Shown here: one piece after another, positions 1 to 13,600 of the stretch
Position numbering within the stretch: position 1 is the first letter of the stretch
Layout of the letters: every line of letters begins with the position of its first letter
Origin: Limnoperna fortunei
Lineage: Eukaryota > Mollusca > Bivalvia > Mytilida > Modiolidae
Assembly: GCA_944474755.1 (NCBI GenBank)
Contig: OX104112.1
Coordinates: 57,827,176 to 57,891,175 of the forward strand
Length of the DNA: 64,000 bases
Direction of reading: 5' to 3'
Program-made: the position numbers and the translations under genes
The notes under the pieces: generated by a model
Seen by the model: only the letters and a program-made list of their open reading frames with translations
What the model was told of the DNA's origin: nothing
Databases searched by the model: none

Positions 1-1555
1 TATATGGTAAATGTAATGATTGCAGAATAAAATAGCAAGTATGAAGTAAAAGGTTAAGAAAATTTTGAAATACTCAGCTGGAAAAATTACATGAACAACC
101 ATATGTGGTTTTTTATGTCACATTTTGAAAAGATTGTATGCTAACATAGTCATTGCTTAATAGTGGTACATGTATTGACCTATATTTGATGACAGTTGTT
201 TTATGAGTGTATGGGTTAACCTATTAATATATAAATGATATATTAGGAATTACAATGACAGGGTACATTTTTAATGTGTTAAAGTTTATTCTATCTTTGG
301 TATCCTGGAAAGATGCATTATGAATTCATCAGAGTACATGTAGTTCAGTTATACAATGTATATGTTTTTTAACGTATGAAAATGTTTAACTAAAAAGATG
401 ATGAGTGAATATTGGAACAAATGTCCACAAATGAACTGCACATTCTTTTGAAATTAATTTTAATCAGTAATGTAATTTGTTTTTAAATATTGGTCACATA
501 AACTGAAAAACCATGCAGTCGTTAGGCCGTTCATGGCAGAATTAAAAGTTGATAGAATTTGACATATTCAGGCAGTTGTTTGATAGATTTAGGGGCATTA
601 TGCATACAGTGCTATTATTATGAGTAATTGTAATAATTCCAAAAGATTTTTAGATTTGAAAAATTTGGAGTCATTGAACCATGAATTTATGGCTTTTAGA
701 TAATCCTTCAGAAATATTGAACAATGTCTGCTGAATTGACATAATGAGATTATTTCAGTTACATTGTTAATACTTAAGTATGTCTTTAGGTCTCCAAGTT
801 CTCCTTTAATAGCCAATTACTGCATTAAATCCTTTCCTTGTTCATTTATCCTCTGAGTAAACAAGAGAATACCAGTATAATACTATAAGTGGTATTACAT
901 GGTCTAATTTAGAAAACTTTTTTAAGTGTAGATTTTATGTTTAAAGACTGCCCTTTTGCACTATGTGATTTTTTGCATGTCTAAAGACACAGATGAACAC
1001 TTTAGACCAACCATTTTCTTAGAAGTGTGGCAGTGAATATCTAGTTAACACAGAAAATTTATATCATCTCACTCAACTCAGATTATTCCAAACTTGAATT
1101 TTGAATAATGAAAGCAGACAAAACTTGTATCTGTCTAGTAAGATAAAACAAATATCAGGATATAAATTATAATAATTTCTCCAAATATACAAAATATCTA
1201 CTTCTGATAGTTTTTGTTATCCTATACTATGCTGTCCTGCTGGATGAATTCTGTGTATAAATAATGATACATCTGACCTCATATCAAAATCATTGGTTTA
1301 CAGCAAAATAAGTTGAATTGATGTTGTAATGAATTGTTATTTTATTGACTAATTATTATTGTATCAGTTGATCCTTCTAGAGGTACACCTAACAAAAGGT
1401 AGTAAGTTGAACTTGATTTTAAATTGATAGATAATGCACCAATTATTACAAAGAATAATATTACATCAATTTTGGATAAAGCCAATGGTTCCCTTGTAAT
1501 GAACAGTGATGTTCATAGCACATAAAATCTGAGTAGTATACAGTGTAACATAGGT
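1..1555. other. AT-rich non-coding flank
   Basis: Long AT-rich stretch with stops in all frames every few tens of codons. I see no exon-like segment with splice signals, no tandem array and no recognisable mobile element. It could be intergenic or part of a long intron of a gene extending beyond the window. Confidence 0.5.
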
Positions 1556-1600
1556 GTGGTTGATTGATTGTTGTTTAACATCCAGCCTTGTTGATATAAC
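1556..1600 (-). mobile_element. SINE 3'-tail fragment with GATT repeats
   Basis: Reads GATTGATTGTTGTTTAACAT on the plus strand. This is the reverse complement of a tail (…GACGTTAAA…CAATCATC) seen intact at the end of the element inserted in the LINE near 31.1 kb. Only the tail region is preserved here. Confidence 0.45.
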
Positions 1601-1647
1601 AGTCAAGTTTGTACATGTATGTCATTGATGGTTAATTGTTTATACAG

Positions 1648-1727
1648 TTGTCCCCCTCTTATAAGACCACCCCATTTGAGTCATGGAAGTGGTCTTATAA
1701 TGGGGGTGGTTTTCTTGAGGGGATACA
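1648..1727. repeat. Imperfect inverted repeat (hairpin)
   Basis: The arm CCCCCTCTTATAAGACCAC is followed after a short spacer by its near reverse complement GTGGTCTTATAATGGGGG, and a GTGGTTTTCTTGAGGGG copy follows. It is probably the remnant of a foldback element; no target duplication was identified. Confidence 0.45.
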
Positions 1728-4100
1728 ATTTATACAGCCTTTACAGGTTTATAGAGCTTGGTCAGTTGATTAGATCAAGAATCACACAAAATAAGTATTT
1801 ATATTTTATTATTCATTATGAATAAAAATTAAAAGAATTCATGCAGTTTTTATCTGTTAAAAATCTGTAATGATAATAAACATGATTAATATAACAATTC
1901 CAAGTCTACTTAACAGTGAATGTTTCTGTTCTGTTTCATCTTGTTTTTTCACTTTTATTGTCTGTCCACTCCAGGTTCCATTTCCTAGTTAATTAAGGTT
2001 TTGTCTAATTTGGAAAAATCCAGCTTTTTCTGATTTTTTTTTTTTTTTTTTTTTTTTTTGATATTAAATTTTGTGTCACTTGATTGCTTTTTTTATTCTA
2101 CGACTGTAATATCTGCGCTAATCCTGATCATTATTACTGAAAATGGGGCCAGGTATATAGTAGTGATCACTATCACATCGACACTAGGTCTGCAAGCTCT
2201 AGCCTGACTTCCAGCGAAGTGTTATGCACTCCAATAATTATTAAACTCATGTGATTAAAATGTATTAAGTAGTAGTCAACCTAAGAATCATGCAAAATTG
2301 AAGAAAAGTGATTCATCGATAAAAAGGCTACAGTGGTTTATTTTTAACGAAAGATAGTTCAAAGTATACAAAATAAGAAATAAATAACAATTTGCTCATA
2401 ACTGCCTGGTCCTGGGATAAATCTTGCCATTTTATTACAATGCTTTCTATTGAAATTATTGACAGTTTTAAGAGTTATCTCCCTTTCTTACAATTTTCCA
2501 ATGCATTCTATATATTTTTTTCTCTCAGGACCAGGGCTAGTTTGGAAAAAGAGTACAAATTATCAAATCAGGGTGGAAGTAGGAGTAACATATCAAAAAT
2601 AAAGTGGTGTAGGCTTTCCACCCATGAATCGCTCTTTGCATGATTCTAATAAAAAGTGGTACTTAATATTTGCTGTGTTGTACCTTAACACTGTGATGTG
2701 GTTTTGCAACAATATCACCTTTTACCTAAAGTTATATTGGTAAATGTCTTAATTTACACTCCGCAAAGTAGAAAAATCTCATTCTCCAAAAATTCTAATC
2801 AATGATAAAAATATGTTTACTGTAAATTTTTCATTAAATTATACAGAGAACATTCTAACAAAGAATGTTCTCATGTTTGATTGATTGTTGTTTAATGTCC
2901 AGCATGTAAAATTTCAGCTATATTCTGGACATAAAAAGGTAAACAAAAGAAAGTAAACATAACACAACTTTATTCATAAAAATTATTCAGCATTGATAAA
3001 TAATTCCTTGCCTTTATTATTCACATATTATCGGTTTTAAAATTTAAAAAAAGTCACATATTTATGGTCAAATCCAAGTGATGAACTTGTATATTAATAT
3101 ATATTTAGTATTGAAATTTGTAAACTTAATTCTGATGCAGAAAACTTGTTTACAAGTATTTTGACAAAAGTTTGCAGCAATAATGTTTCAAACTATGATA
3201 AATGTGATGCACCATACAATCAATCAATCAATCAACAAATTTAATATGGCTGACAATAGTACAATTATTTTCAGAACAAATTATCATTAGTCATAAATTT
3301 CCATTTGAAATTGATACATAGTCTTTTAAATGGAATCATGAGTGCAATGTTTTAAAATTTTATATGTTTAACATGTAGATGTAATATCATAAATACAAGT
3401 CATACAGTGCAGAAAAAACGAGTTTAATGATAATAAGTTACAGTTTTCCTTTCATTTTTCTGTATATCTTTACTTTCAGATGTGTGAATGTTGACAATAA
3501 TGAATACACCACACATGACTGTACATTATAATATTTTTGCCCTTTAAGCACCCATACCAATTCATATATTACTTTGTTACAAAAGTTGCTTTTAACAAAC
3601 ATATAGCATATCTTTTCCCTTCCTATCAATCAAGTCCAAATAACATTTAAGAATTGGTAACTAATTATATTAGTAATATCAAACCCAAACTTTCAGTACA
3701 TTCATAAAAAAAAACAACAAATAAAATCCTTATTTGAAAAAAAAAATTCTGGTAAGTGATTTTTGTGTTTATCAAAATGACTAGAAACATCCGTTTGAAT
3801 ACTGATTTTGTTTTCACAACAATCATACAATTCATTACAAGCACGTCGAATCCCCTGATCCATGAAAAGTAACAAGAAAGAAAAAATGATTCCATAACCA
3901 GTCAAACCGAGGTTCTGTACAAAATTTGTAACATGAAGTGACAAAATATACAACTTTTTGTTATAGTAAGTATTGTTGTTTTCTTTAAATTTATTTTAGG
4001 ACCGATTGTGAAAGAATTTGAATTATTTAAAAAGTCTTTGTTTTTAAAGCTTTACAGTTTATTATTAGACTCTAAGTGCAAAACAATTCATCTTTTTTTC
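1728..4100. other. AT-rich non-coding stretch downstream of the minus-strand gene
   Basis: Contains a run of about 24 T near 2036-2060, another GATT-rich SINE tail fragment near 2877-2930, and a short CAATCAATC run near 3218. Short inverted arms (CCTGGTCCTGGG / CAGGACCAGGG) lie near 2405 and 2527. Nothing looks coding. Confidence 0.5.
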
Positions 4101-4305
4101 TAAAATTTTTAAACAAAGTTATTATATTTTCAATAATAGATAACGACCTACCAGCACAACCTTTCAATAACATTATAATTAAGTCTTTTTTGGCACTAAA
4201 AGCTTCAAATGTAATTGTTTCTTGTTGAAATTTATTTTCCTTTATTTCTGAGCACTATTTTCACTGTATCCTGAGAAATCATGTAATCGCGTCACTAATG
4301 TAAAC

Positions 4306-4317
4306 TTTATTATCCAT
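4306..4317 (-). promoter_or_regulatory. Candidate polyadenylation signals of the 569-residue gene
   Basis: On the minus strand an AATAAA lies only a few bases after the stop codon, and two more lie at about 4228-4253 (plus-strand TTTATT). The more distal pair is the more reasonable choice because it leaves room for a short 3' UTR. The true cleavage site cannot be read from sequence alone. Confidence 0.4.
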
Positions 4318-7300
4318 TTATACTGTGATTTCAACGCCATCCATTGTTCCATCCTGCATTTTTGTTTTCATTTGATCAATTTCAAATTGTTCATATTTTG
4401 TTCTTTCTCTCTGCATTCTTTGAACTAATTGTCTCATTTTAAAAGTGGGTGTGTGTCGCAGCGCACGGTTCGCACACTTAAGTGGAATGTGTTTTTTATC
4501 TGAGTTTGTTAGATCTAAGTGTGTCATTTGTTCAATTATAAGTTTACTAGGAGTTTGACACCTTTTTATTTCCCCCCGTTGTACTGATGTTTTGATATAT
4601 TTCCATAAGTCTCTCTTCTTCTCCCCTTGTTTTATGGTGACTGTATATGGAGATTTACTTCTGTGAGAACAAGACGACTTAGCTCTGTCATTTTCATCTT
4701 TTTGATTTTCAGCTTTTCCATTTGTCAATGTTTCAGCTTTTTCTGGCCAGGCCTTTTTAGTAGGTACTGATTTAGCATATACACTGAGTAAAAGATTTGC
4801 CTTGGACAGATGAGCAGGAGGTTTAACCTCTTCCTGAGGTTCCTCTTCATCCTCAGATCCACCTTCAGAATTATTCGTACTTAAGTTTCCAAAGAAGTTG
4901 TCAATTTTTTGTTGCAATTCTTGCTGCTCTTTTTTGATCATTTCTTGTGTTAACTGATTAGACCTTCGTGAGGAACTAGGAATAGATGACCGGAAACTAG
5001 TCATAGTCCTCGGTGTATCATAACCACTTTTGACTGAGTTTGTATATTTGTCTCCAAATAAAACAGATCGTAATTTGTCTATGTCAATATTGTCGTCATC
5101 ATCATCAACATAATCATCTTCTTCATTATTTGTCCATGCCTTTGATTGTTTGCGATTCATCCCAGGATGAAAAGTTTTTGCTCTCTCCAGTGTATTGTCT
5201 GGAGAACGAGAAATTGGATCGTTGAGAGAAAATTTCACTTTTGATTTTTCCCCAAGTAAAGGTAGTTTTGTAGATCTGTCTTCCAAATTTAAAGATTGTG
5301 ATGTTTTTGAAGTAGGAGGTGCAGATTTGGAGTCTCTCCGTTGCCATAGTAAACTTCGTTTGCTCTTGGCTGAAGATATTGATGTTCCAGGTGTAGACAT
5401 ATCTCTAAAATGTGCTTCATCTTGTCGACTTTGCTGTTCTCGTTTATGAAAAACTTGCCGTGCTTGTCTGACTGTTGCGTTTGCATTTAAATCATTTACT
5501 GTACGTCCTCGTAATGGAAATTGTTGTTTTCTTTCTAAATAATGACACTCTGAAACGACCCCAAGTCTTTTTATATTACTGTTTAATTGTGACTCGTCAT
5601 AACTAAAATCTCTGTATGGCTCAAATCTTTTTTTATTCTCAAGGTCAGTTTTGCGTTTATTTATATCATATACTTTTGCTTCGTATCTCAGTTGACTTGC
5701 AGTATCGTGTATTTGTTTCAGTTTATGAGTAATTTCCTTCTGTAGTTGACTGCTTCTCATTTGAAGGTGATTTTCACAAACGTTATTTTTTACACTTGTT
5801 AACTTTTCCGTCAGAGAGACTTTCTTGACATTGTCCATTGCTTCTTCCTTCATGGTTTGGAACGGGTTGGATACCAACTGTTCTGAATCCATAATGAAGA
5901 AGTTGCCTGAAAACAAAAAAGATGTATCTTAGATTTCTGTAATCATGATGAAAAGATACTGGGGCTCAACTAAGGATTATTCATTTTCCTGACAATTTTA
6001 TAATTCTTTGTTGAGCTGCAGTAGAATAAGGGAAATCTCAAACCTACAAGTAAAGTGAGAAGGAAAGATAGAAAGTTTTTTACATATAATTGAAGTGTAC
6101 TGAGTATAAGGTATTATGTTATTCCTTTTTATGTTGCAGTTTGTTAAATGCATTTAAACTGTAAACAAAGAATAGATCTTTAAAATATATTCATCTTTAG
6201 CAAAAAGGTATTACATCAGTTTAAATTTTCACATTTAAAATACCATTCATTTGTTAATTTGTATTGATGCAGTGTTAAAAGCCATTGTATGTTCAGAAAT
6301 GTATCACGGTTAAAGGATACATATACCATGGTCAATATCTCATTCTTCGTCACAGTATGAAACATTAGTCAAACATCCATTGATCTGTAGTTATTTATTT
6401 ATGTTTACATCAAACCAAGCCTAAATTATTTTACTATTTACTAAAATAATGAAGTCTACATAAGTGCATAGAGTTCTGAAGGACTAACACATATACGTTA
6501 TAAAAAATAAATATGGCCAAGTTATGAATTATAAGTAAATGTACTGCTTAAAAAAAATTTTAGATTCTTAATTTACTATATAAAAATGTTCATGTATATA
6601 GATTTATGATTTACTGGTACATGTAATGATTATGGAGTTAACGATTCACTAGTACAAATTACTACCTATAACCATTTTTTGAAGGCAGGCAGTGTTTAAA
6701 GCTTTCTTGTTTAAGTAAGAGTTCCACATTTTTTGGTAAATGGCATAATAGACACACAAGATATGAGATAAGGTGTCTCCACGGAAAAAGGGACAAGTAC
6801 AATAAAAAATATACTTGACCTTTGATATTTTAAATGCGGATGCACACACAATTTCACCCTTTACTTCAATTGTTGTTTGTTTTTTATGAGCTTTTCAGCA
6901 ATTTTTCAGCTGGGGTCCATTTTTTATTGTCGGAGGAAGCCAGAGCACCTGGTGAAATCACACAACAACTGGCAATCATTATTAGTGGAAAGTAGTGTTG
7001 ATAAGCAGCTAAGCCAATGATTCGTAGCAGTTGACTACCTTTACTACCTGTCCACCAATGCACCATACTTTAATTGTTTTTAATACTGAAAACCTCTGTA
7101 AGTGAAGGTAATAACAAAATACTGAACACCAAGGAAACTGTCCAAAACACATTCCACAAATCAAAACCAGCAAACTTTAGAACCAACAACTAAAAATGTA
7201 GCAACTACAGCAATGGTCCTTGCTTGGTACAGGCATTTCAAAAGAAATAGTGGGTTAACCAGGTTTTATGGCATGCCAAACCTCCATTTTCCATTACTGT

Positions 7301-7678
7301 AGTCTGTGAGTAGGTTTGTTGATGAAAAATGGATGTGTATTGTATATCACTAGTCAGTAATAGTGTATCCAATCATCATTGGAGCACATTCACTGTGTAC
7401 AGAATTCAAAAATTGGGAAAGCTATCTACAAACATGGATCATGGTGTTGATACAGTTGCCTATGTACAGTATTAAAAATAACAAAATTAAAATGATTATT
7501 TAAAAAAATTATGATTCAGATTTTGGGCAGTTTTACTTTTTTTTCTTTTTTACATACTTGCTTCTTTTTTGGCATCAGAAATTCTCTTGTTGTCTTCCTC
7601 GTTTAATTCAACAGGTTCCATTTTAACCAAACTAGGTAATCGATCCATTTTAAATATGGAATATAATATTTCACTCAT
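4318..7678 (-). CDS. Unrecognised 569-residue protein, two coding exons
   Basis: I do not recognise this gene. Exon 7678-7558 ends in the donor GTATGT. The large exon 5906-4318 follows the acceptor TTTTGTTTTCAG and opens in the matching phase, giving 569 codons plus stop with no frame conflict. Starts at 7678, 7648 and 7621 are all in frame; I took the first. The protein starts with a Lys/Glu-rich segment (to about residue 45), then a Lys/Gln/Arg-rich, probably helical region (about 60-140). A Ser/Arg/Lys-rich linker leads to two acidic tracts (about 302-318, with a run of Asp, and about 392-401, Glu-rich), and the C-terminus is basic and Gln/Arg-rich. I see no signal peptide, membrane segment or catalytic motif. 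A single uninterrupted frame of this length in such AT-rich DNA is very unlikely by chance. Its role is unknown; a disordered scaffold or cytoskeletal/ciliary protein is only a guess. Confidence 0.8.
6868..7066 (-). mobile_element. Diverged V-SINE copy in intron
   Basis: In reverse orientation it keeps the 3' V-SINE parts (TTTTCAGCAATTTTTCAGCT, then a GGAGGAAGCC…G block) and a decayed tRNA-like head (GTTGACTACCTTTACTACC…CCACCAATGC). It is much more diverged than the copies at 9.9 and 44.2 kb, so it is an older insertion. It lies in the intron of the 569-residue gene. Confidence 0.7.
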
Positions 7679-7789
7679 TAAAATGGACACAAATGTTTAC
7701 ACAAGTGATATATTCCCAAAAGAAGAAGCCACAACTGTTGACAACATTTTAAAATCAAATCACAGAAAGTTGACACCTGCATAGTACAT

Positions 7790-9930
7790 ACGAAGTTGTT
7801 ACAACAAAAAATTTTTGTCCTAAACCTGCAAATGTGTAGGTTAATCTGTATTAAAATTTAATGAGTTTAGTACAAAGACTTTTTTAATGTTTAACAAAGA
7901 AGAACAATCAGATTAAAAGTTTACGGAAAAACTTTGACGTGAGAAATAAGTTGTTCTGGTTTATATTGGGGGAGTCTAGTTCAAGTGTTGTTAAATCATG
8001 TACATAATATACAGGACCATGTGTCTAGCAAGAAAGTGTAAAATTAAATATTTTTAATTGTTGTAGAAAAGGAATAACATTTTTGAGCTATTATGAAGCA
8101 TTTCTGAACATTCAAATTCAGCTTTTTCTGTTAGTGGGAAAATAGAGACTAAAAAAAACAGATCATTGTTTTCTCTTGTTTAGATTTGACCTCTTGACCT
8201 TAAATATAGCTGGCATCAAAAAAAGGTTTGCTGTACTTTTAAAACAACATAATGGAACTATTTTATCATAACAGTACAACTTATGATAGGATCATGTATG
8301 TACAGGAAGCAAAACATGTTTAAACTTCTTATAAACTTTTAAAAATATTATTTTTATCATAATAACAAGAGTTGCTTTTTTGTAATCAAGTTGACTTAAC
8401 CTTAAATGAATCGAAGGTAAAGCACATTGTATAAGGACAGAAAATACAAGGTGCATTAAACAAATATTACAAGTCAATAATATAGTAATTATTGCTAATA
8501 GCTATCATTTACAACAAATATTTGATGCAAAATATTTTCAAATCTGATAATTTAATATGTAAGTCAGGACTCTGTGGTGAATTGTATAGGCAGTTTGTCA
8601 AAGAGTTTATGTCAGACTAGGCAAGTTGTACCGTCACCTCAACTTACACTTAAAAGAACTATCAGTTAACCAGTCCAAATAGCCATTCTCATGTGGGGCC
8701 AAAATATAGCTGAAAAATTGTAGTTAGTAGTTGAAACTTCAAACAATCAAAAAATGAACTTACCACATTGTTTGATATCTGTCCTATATGAAACAGGACC
8801 AGACAACATTTTTGGCAAAAATGCTATCCTGTTAAGTTGTTGTTTTCAATTATTTCTTCTTGAATTTAAGAAATAAAGATCTATGATGTACAGATTTATT
8901 TTATTAAACTTTAAATGAGTAGAAATAGATATTGTATATTGGAATACGAATGTGTAATTAGTGAGGTCACTCCGAAAAAAAAGGATGAAATTTCAACCTA
9001 ACATCTGTTCAATAGAATCCTTTAAGTAATATAGTGCTGGTAGAATGTACGAAGAGATGGCATTTGAAATCTGATCTTATAATTCGTAAGGGTGGAATAA
9101 TTTGGAGATCATTAAATGATTAACACAGAACCATCTGATTATAAGGGTTCAAATTTTAGGACAATTTCTTTACTTGTACATATTATTATAAAGCACTAAC
9201 TAATGTTCACACTTGTTACTTCTCAGCATTAACAGACTATTGATGGACATTTTTTTCATAATTTATTTTGTTTTTAAAAACATGATGTCATTAGAAAAAA
9301 AAGTTGTTATTTAAATAAAATGTATCCCATGTATACCCTTCACAAATTGTGATCCTGTGATATGAATTATCAGTTTAAAGATTTAAACAGTTGATTAAAT
9401 TGATGGTTCTGGATTATAAAACAAATAAAATATTGTTTCTAAAAATATACGTAATGGTATGTTGTATAGTAACCAATTAATTAATATAACAAGAATAATA
9501 TTTTTCTTAATTTATGATGTAAATTAAAGGTGGACATATATATATTTTATTACTTTTGATTTTTTGGTCTTACAAAAATTAGAGAAAATTGTATCATGTT
9601 ATGATAATATACTTAAAGTTTTTTAGTATTAAAAAAAAATACAAAAATTTATTGACTCAAGATAATAAAAAATAATAAAAATCTATTGCACCACTACTGG
9701 TATATATCATATCAGTCATTTCAGGAATTTGTATTATTTTAAAAAGTTAATGAGTAAAAATTAATAATTAATAATTAGTTAATAAGGCTTACTGGAAATA
9801 ATATTTACTGTATCGGACTAAAGTCACTTTTAAAAAAGGCTCTATCCATCTAATCAACCTATGAACTATCAAATACTTGCCATGAAAACATACCGGTGTA
9901 AATCTAACCAAAAACATGATACACCATGGA
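7790..9930. other. AT-rich stretch upstream of the 569-residue gene exon
   Basis: Would hold the promoter if the exon at 7558-7678 is the first one, or intron if the candidate exon near 10.3 kb belongs to the gene. No CpG-rich or CCAAT-type promoter is evident. No repeats beyond simple AT-rich runs. Confidence 0.4.
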
Positions 9931-9945
9931 TGGGTTTCAGAAGAT

Positions 9946-10209
9946 TTGTTTTTTTTAATGGTGTTTTAACGCCACTTTCAGCAATTTTTCAGCTATTTCA
10001 TGGCGTCCAGTTTTTATTGGGGGAGGAAGCCGGAGTACCCGGAGTGAACCCCCGACCCGCGGTAGGAAAACCGGCAATCCTTGTCAATTAAGATTGGAGT
10101 CGAGTACACCCTGCCTGCAGTGAGAATCGAACCCGCAATCTCAGTGTTGACAGACCACGTGATCAATAGTAGACGAACTACCTTGACCACTCGGCCACCG
10201 AGCCCCCCC
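9946..10209 (-). mobile_element. V-SINE (RUDI-like), near full length
   Basis: tRNA-derived SINE in reverse orientation. Read on the minus strand it has a head with an A-box-like GGCCGAGTGGTCAAGG and a B-box-like GGTTCGATTC. A central V-domain (…GGGTACTCCGGCTTCC) and a 3' part ending in GTGGCGTTAAAACACC follow. It is flanked by the 13-bp target duplication GGTTTCAGAAGAT at 9933-9945 and 10210-10222, showing retrotransposition. The central domain matches the one that defines the V-SINE superfamily; assignment to RUDI is from memory and not checked. Confidence 0.92.
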
Positions 10210-10309
10210 GGTTTCAGAAGATATTTTTTAAAACTTGCATGTATATAACCATAATAATGACTAAGGATTTATAGTTATCAAAAGTTATAAGATACAAACC
10301 GTCATATTC

Positions 10310-10385
10310 CATTTCCATTATTTTGTTTGTTTTCAAATGTCCATAAAATCCTTCTTCCGTCTGACCCTTTGTCTTATTCATTTTG
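10310..10385 (-). CDS. Candidate short 5' coding exon
   Basis: The minus strand reads ATG followed by about 26 sense codons of plausible composition (Met-Asn-Lys-Thr-Lys-Gly-Gln…Met-Glu-Tyr-Asp), then GGTTTGTATCT, which offers two possible donors. It lies 2.6 kb upstream of the small exon of the 569-residue gene on the same strand. With the donor before GTATCT its phase could join an acceptor inside that exon, but the acceptors there are weak. It may be chance. Confidence 0.3.
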
Positions 10386-10389
10386 AAAA

Positions 10390-13317
10390 TCTTTGTTAAC
10401 AAGCTAACACTAGTTATATTATTTGAAATAGTTTTTTACTAAATATTGTAAATTATTTTCACATTAAATCCATGTACCACCTTTGCACAATATAACGGTA
10501 TGTTAGGAATTTTTCAGTATTGGAATTTCTTTAATTACAATGTACTCCTCAAAAATAATATAAAATTAAAATAATTTCTTCTGTCTATCCCGGTATGATT
10601 CTTCTGTACCCATATATTTATCATCATTATTTTAATTGATAATTTGTTTCTTCCTTTAGTATTGACATAATAGTCTATTAAATCAGTGGAAAGTGACAGT
10701 CTTAATCCATAGTATACAGTCTAAAATACTAGGAAATAGATTGTCATACTGTTGGCTAGAACTAAGTTGTCAGAAAGTAAACCTTTGTAAAAACTTAAAA
10801 TTAGCGACACAACAATTCACTCTTCCTTGTTTGAACAATCAGATGAAAAATGTGTTTTAGTTGTAACAATGGCTACACAAATTCTTTAACGCTGAGTACA
10901 GTTAAGTAATTGAAAGTAAAAACTTTGGCATTGGCTGCATAAATTATGTTGTTCATTTTCAAAGGTTTTATAATGACATAATTGGTTGCTAATATTGTTA
11001 AAGAAAAGTTTTGGTAATTAGTGTTTTGAAATGGACACAATACAGCAAATTTAATAGTTAATGAACATAATATTTTATTTAACATAAAAAATATTATTGT
11101 ATTTTTAGACTACAATCTAGGTACAAAAGTACCCTTTATCTTCGGTAAAACAAATTTCATTATCCCCGCTGTTGTTTAACAATTTTAGATGCTTTTCAAC
11201 AGTTACTAAGACATAATTATTTTATGACAGTTGACAGTGCATGGAATATATAAAATATGTGATTATTTTAATGAAAGTACAAAATTTTGAGAACCAAACA
11301 AAATTTTGAAAATAATTAAAATCTAGTGCACAACTATAATTATTTATTTTCAGTTTCAGTTATAATTAAATATTCGACTTTTGCTATTGTATAGTCAAAA
11401 TATGAAACAAAGGTATTCAGGGGCCTGTAAAAATAAGAGTTGTCTTATCTTAAAACAACTAACCTGCCTGCTCTATAGGTGATATGATAGAGCTTTCCGA
11501 GAGCATCAGTTCAGAGTAGGACATTTTTGCAAATATCTTTGGTGTGCAACAGTAGCAGAGTTTAAATACCAAGTAAATACTATAATTCCATAATCGAAAA
11601 CACGGTAACACGTTTTTTCACTATTTACATTTTGTAACAAATCACAACCTAACACTGAAACTAGGATTTTATTCCATTGCCCGCATAATCAAATAACGTA
11701 GAACAATATCTTGAATTGAGCTGTTACGTAGCATATTCATTGTCATCTTGTTAATTAGTTGTTGTATTTAATGAACTATTAATTACATTAATATGCAAAT
11801 ATAATCAATTGTTGTTAATGATTTATAAGTGTTCTAGCTATCCAAATGATGATCGTTGATAAAGGTTGCCACTTTTAAAATGTTTCATGTTGCATAGCAT
11901 TATGAATTTGATATCACGATATGAAACTGCCGATCTTTAAATACCATCAGGTCTTGATTGTGCAGGTATTTCTTACATGGAATGACTATGTAAATTTGTA
12001 ACAATTTGATGTTTTGTAAGTTCAGGAAAATCAAATATAATTTGACAAGCAAAATCTGATACTGTCTATCAATGTGCGATCATGTTATACCTTTACATCT
12101 GTGTTTAATCGACAAATAGTTCAGTTTTATATTTTATATTTATATAAGATATATGTTGTCAATTATACTGTATTTTACTTGTCTGTTATATAAAGCCCAA
12201 ATTAGTAAATGAGCGTATCAACATGAGACACGATTTTATCCAACAAAAATTCTGTTCAGCATTAAATGAATTTTAGACAATGAATCCTGTATCTGTATTA
12301 AGTATAATTTCTGGATACTGGTCTCTATGGAGTTTATATACTTGTAGTCTGAGGAATTTTAGGCTTTAATATATGACATACAGACAGGTCTTTGTATGGT
12401 CCTAAATTATAAATAAGTATATGGATGTATACATCTTAGGTTGGAGCTCAAATTACACCTTTAAAAAGGTGTTGAATATGAATGATTCTTTTTGACATAC
12501 CATCTTTTTAACCAAGATAAAGCATTTTGTAGTTTGTTCTTTTTTTAAATTCTAGTATTATTTTATATATATTATTAAGTCCATTAACAATAGTAGCCAT
12601 TTTTTAATTGTTTGTCAAACTACATTTTGCAGGTTTTACAACAATTAATGTTTTCAAATGAGCTAATCCTGTAGCTTAGGCCTGTGTTACTAAAACAAAA
12701 GACTTTAAGAACAACATTCTGCTGGTATAATTTTATACTTATGTGAATATTTCAGTCATTCAGTAGTTCAGACGTCATTATAACCAATGGCAAATGCATC
12801 AGTCATGTGATTTTTTTTTTAAAAACAAAATATTCAAATAACAGACACATATAAATGGTTTATATGTGTGTGATCTATAATATTGAACAAATCTTACTAT
12901 CTTACTTTTGCCAATTACGTAATTAAACAATTGCATTTAAACCATCCTATCGTTTTTGTGTATTTCAATCAATGTTGGAGCTTAAATGGTCAATTTGTTT
13001 AAAGTAATTAGATATTTGATTGATCATTGAACTTTTAATTAAATATGAACTATTCGACAAATCAAGTAAATCGTGTCTTGTCATAATGCAAGTGAAGCTA
13101 TTACATTGGATATTATTCTTGAAAAAAAATAATGACTTGAAATGAAAACAAAATGAGCTAACAACATATAATCATGTTAGTTCCATTTACGTTCTAATGA
13201 ATAACATCAGGTTATTTTGTTTTGTAAAAGATTCCCATTATGAAAGGACATTTATTTATCTATTTATTTTTTAAAGTTGTTTAGAAAAGGTAATCAATTC
13301 TGTTTTGATAAATTAAA
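10390..13317. other. AT-rich non-coding stretch
   Basis: About 3 kb of AT-rich sequence. I found no ORF with flanking splice signals on either strand and no repeat unit recurring elsewhere in the window. Confidence 0.45.
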
Positions 13318-13327
13318 TCAAATCTGT

Positions 13328-13591
13328 ATGTTTTGTTGTTTAATATTTGTTTAATGCCACTTTCAGCAATTTTTTAGCTATATCATGACATCCAGTTTTT
13401 ATTGGGGGAGGAAGCTGGAGTTCCAGGACAAAACCCCCGACCTGCGGTAGAAAAACTGGCAATCCTAGTCAATTAAGATTGGAGTCCAGTGCACCCTGCC
13501 GGCAGTGATACTCTAACCCACAACCTCAGAGTTGACAGACTACGTGATCAATATTAGATGAACTACTTTAACCACTGGGCCACCGAGGCCC
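13328..13591 (-). mobile_element. V-SINE (RUDI-like), full length, older
   Basis: Same family and orientation as the copy at 9.9 kb, with more substitutions in the tRNA-like head (B-box region decayed to CAACCTCAGAG…CTCTAACCCACA in plus-strand reading). Flanked by the direct repeat CAAATCTGT at 13319-13327 and 13592-13600. Confidence 0.9.
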
Positions 13592-13600
13592 CAAATCTGT

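Noticed and set aside
5040..5449. Several shorter frames overlapping the 569-residue gene
   Set aside because: Shadow frames of the long minus-strand exon.
9861..10091. 76-codon plus-strand frame
   Set aside because: It is mostly the antisense of the V-SINE body.
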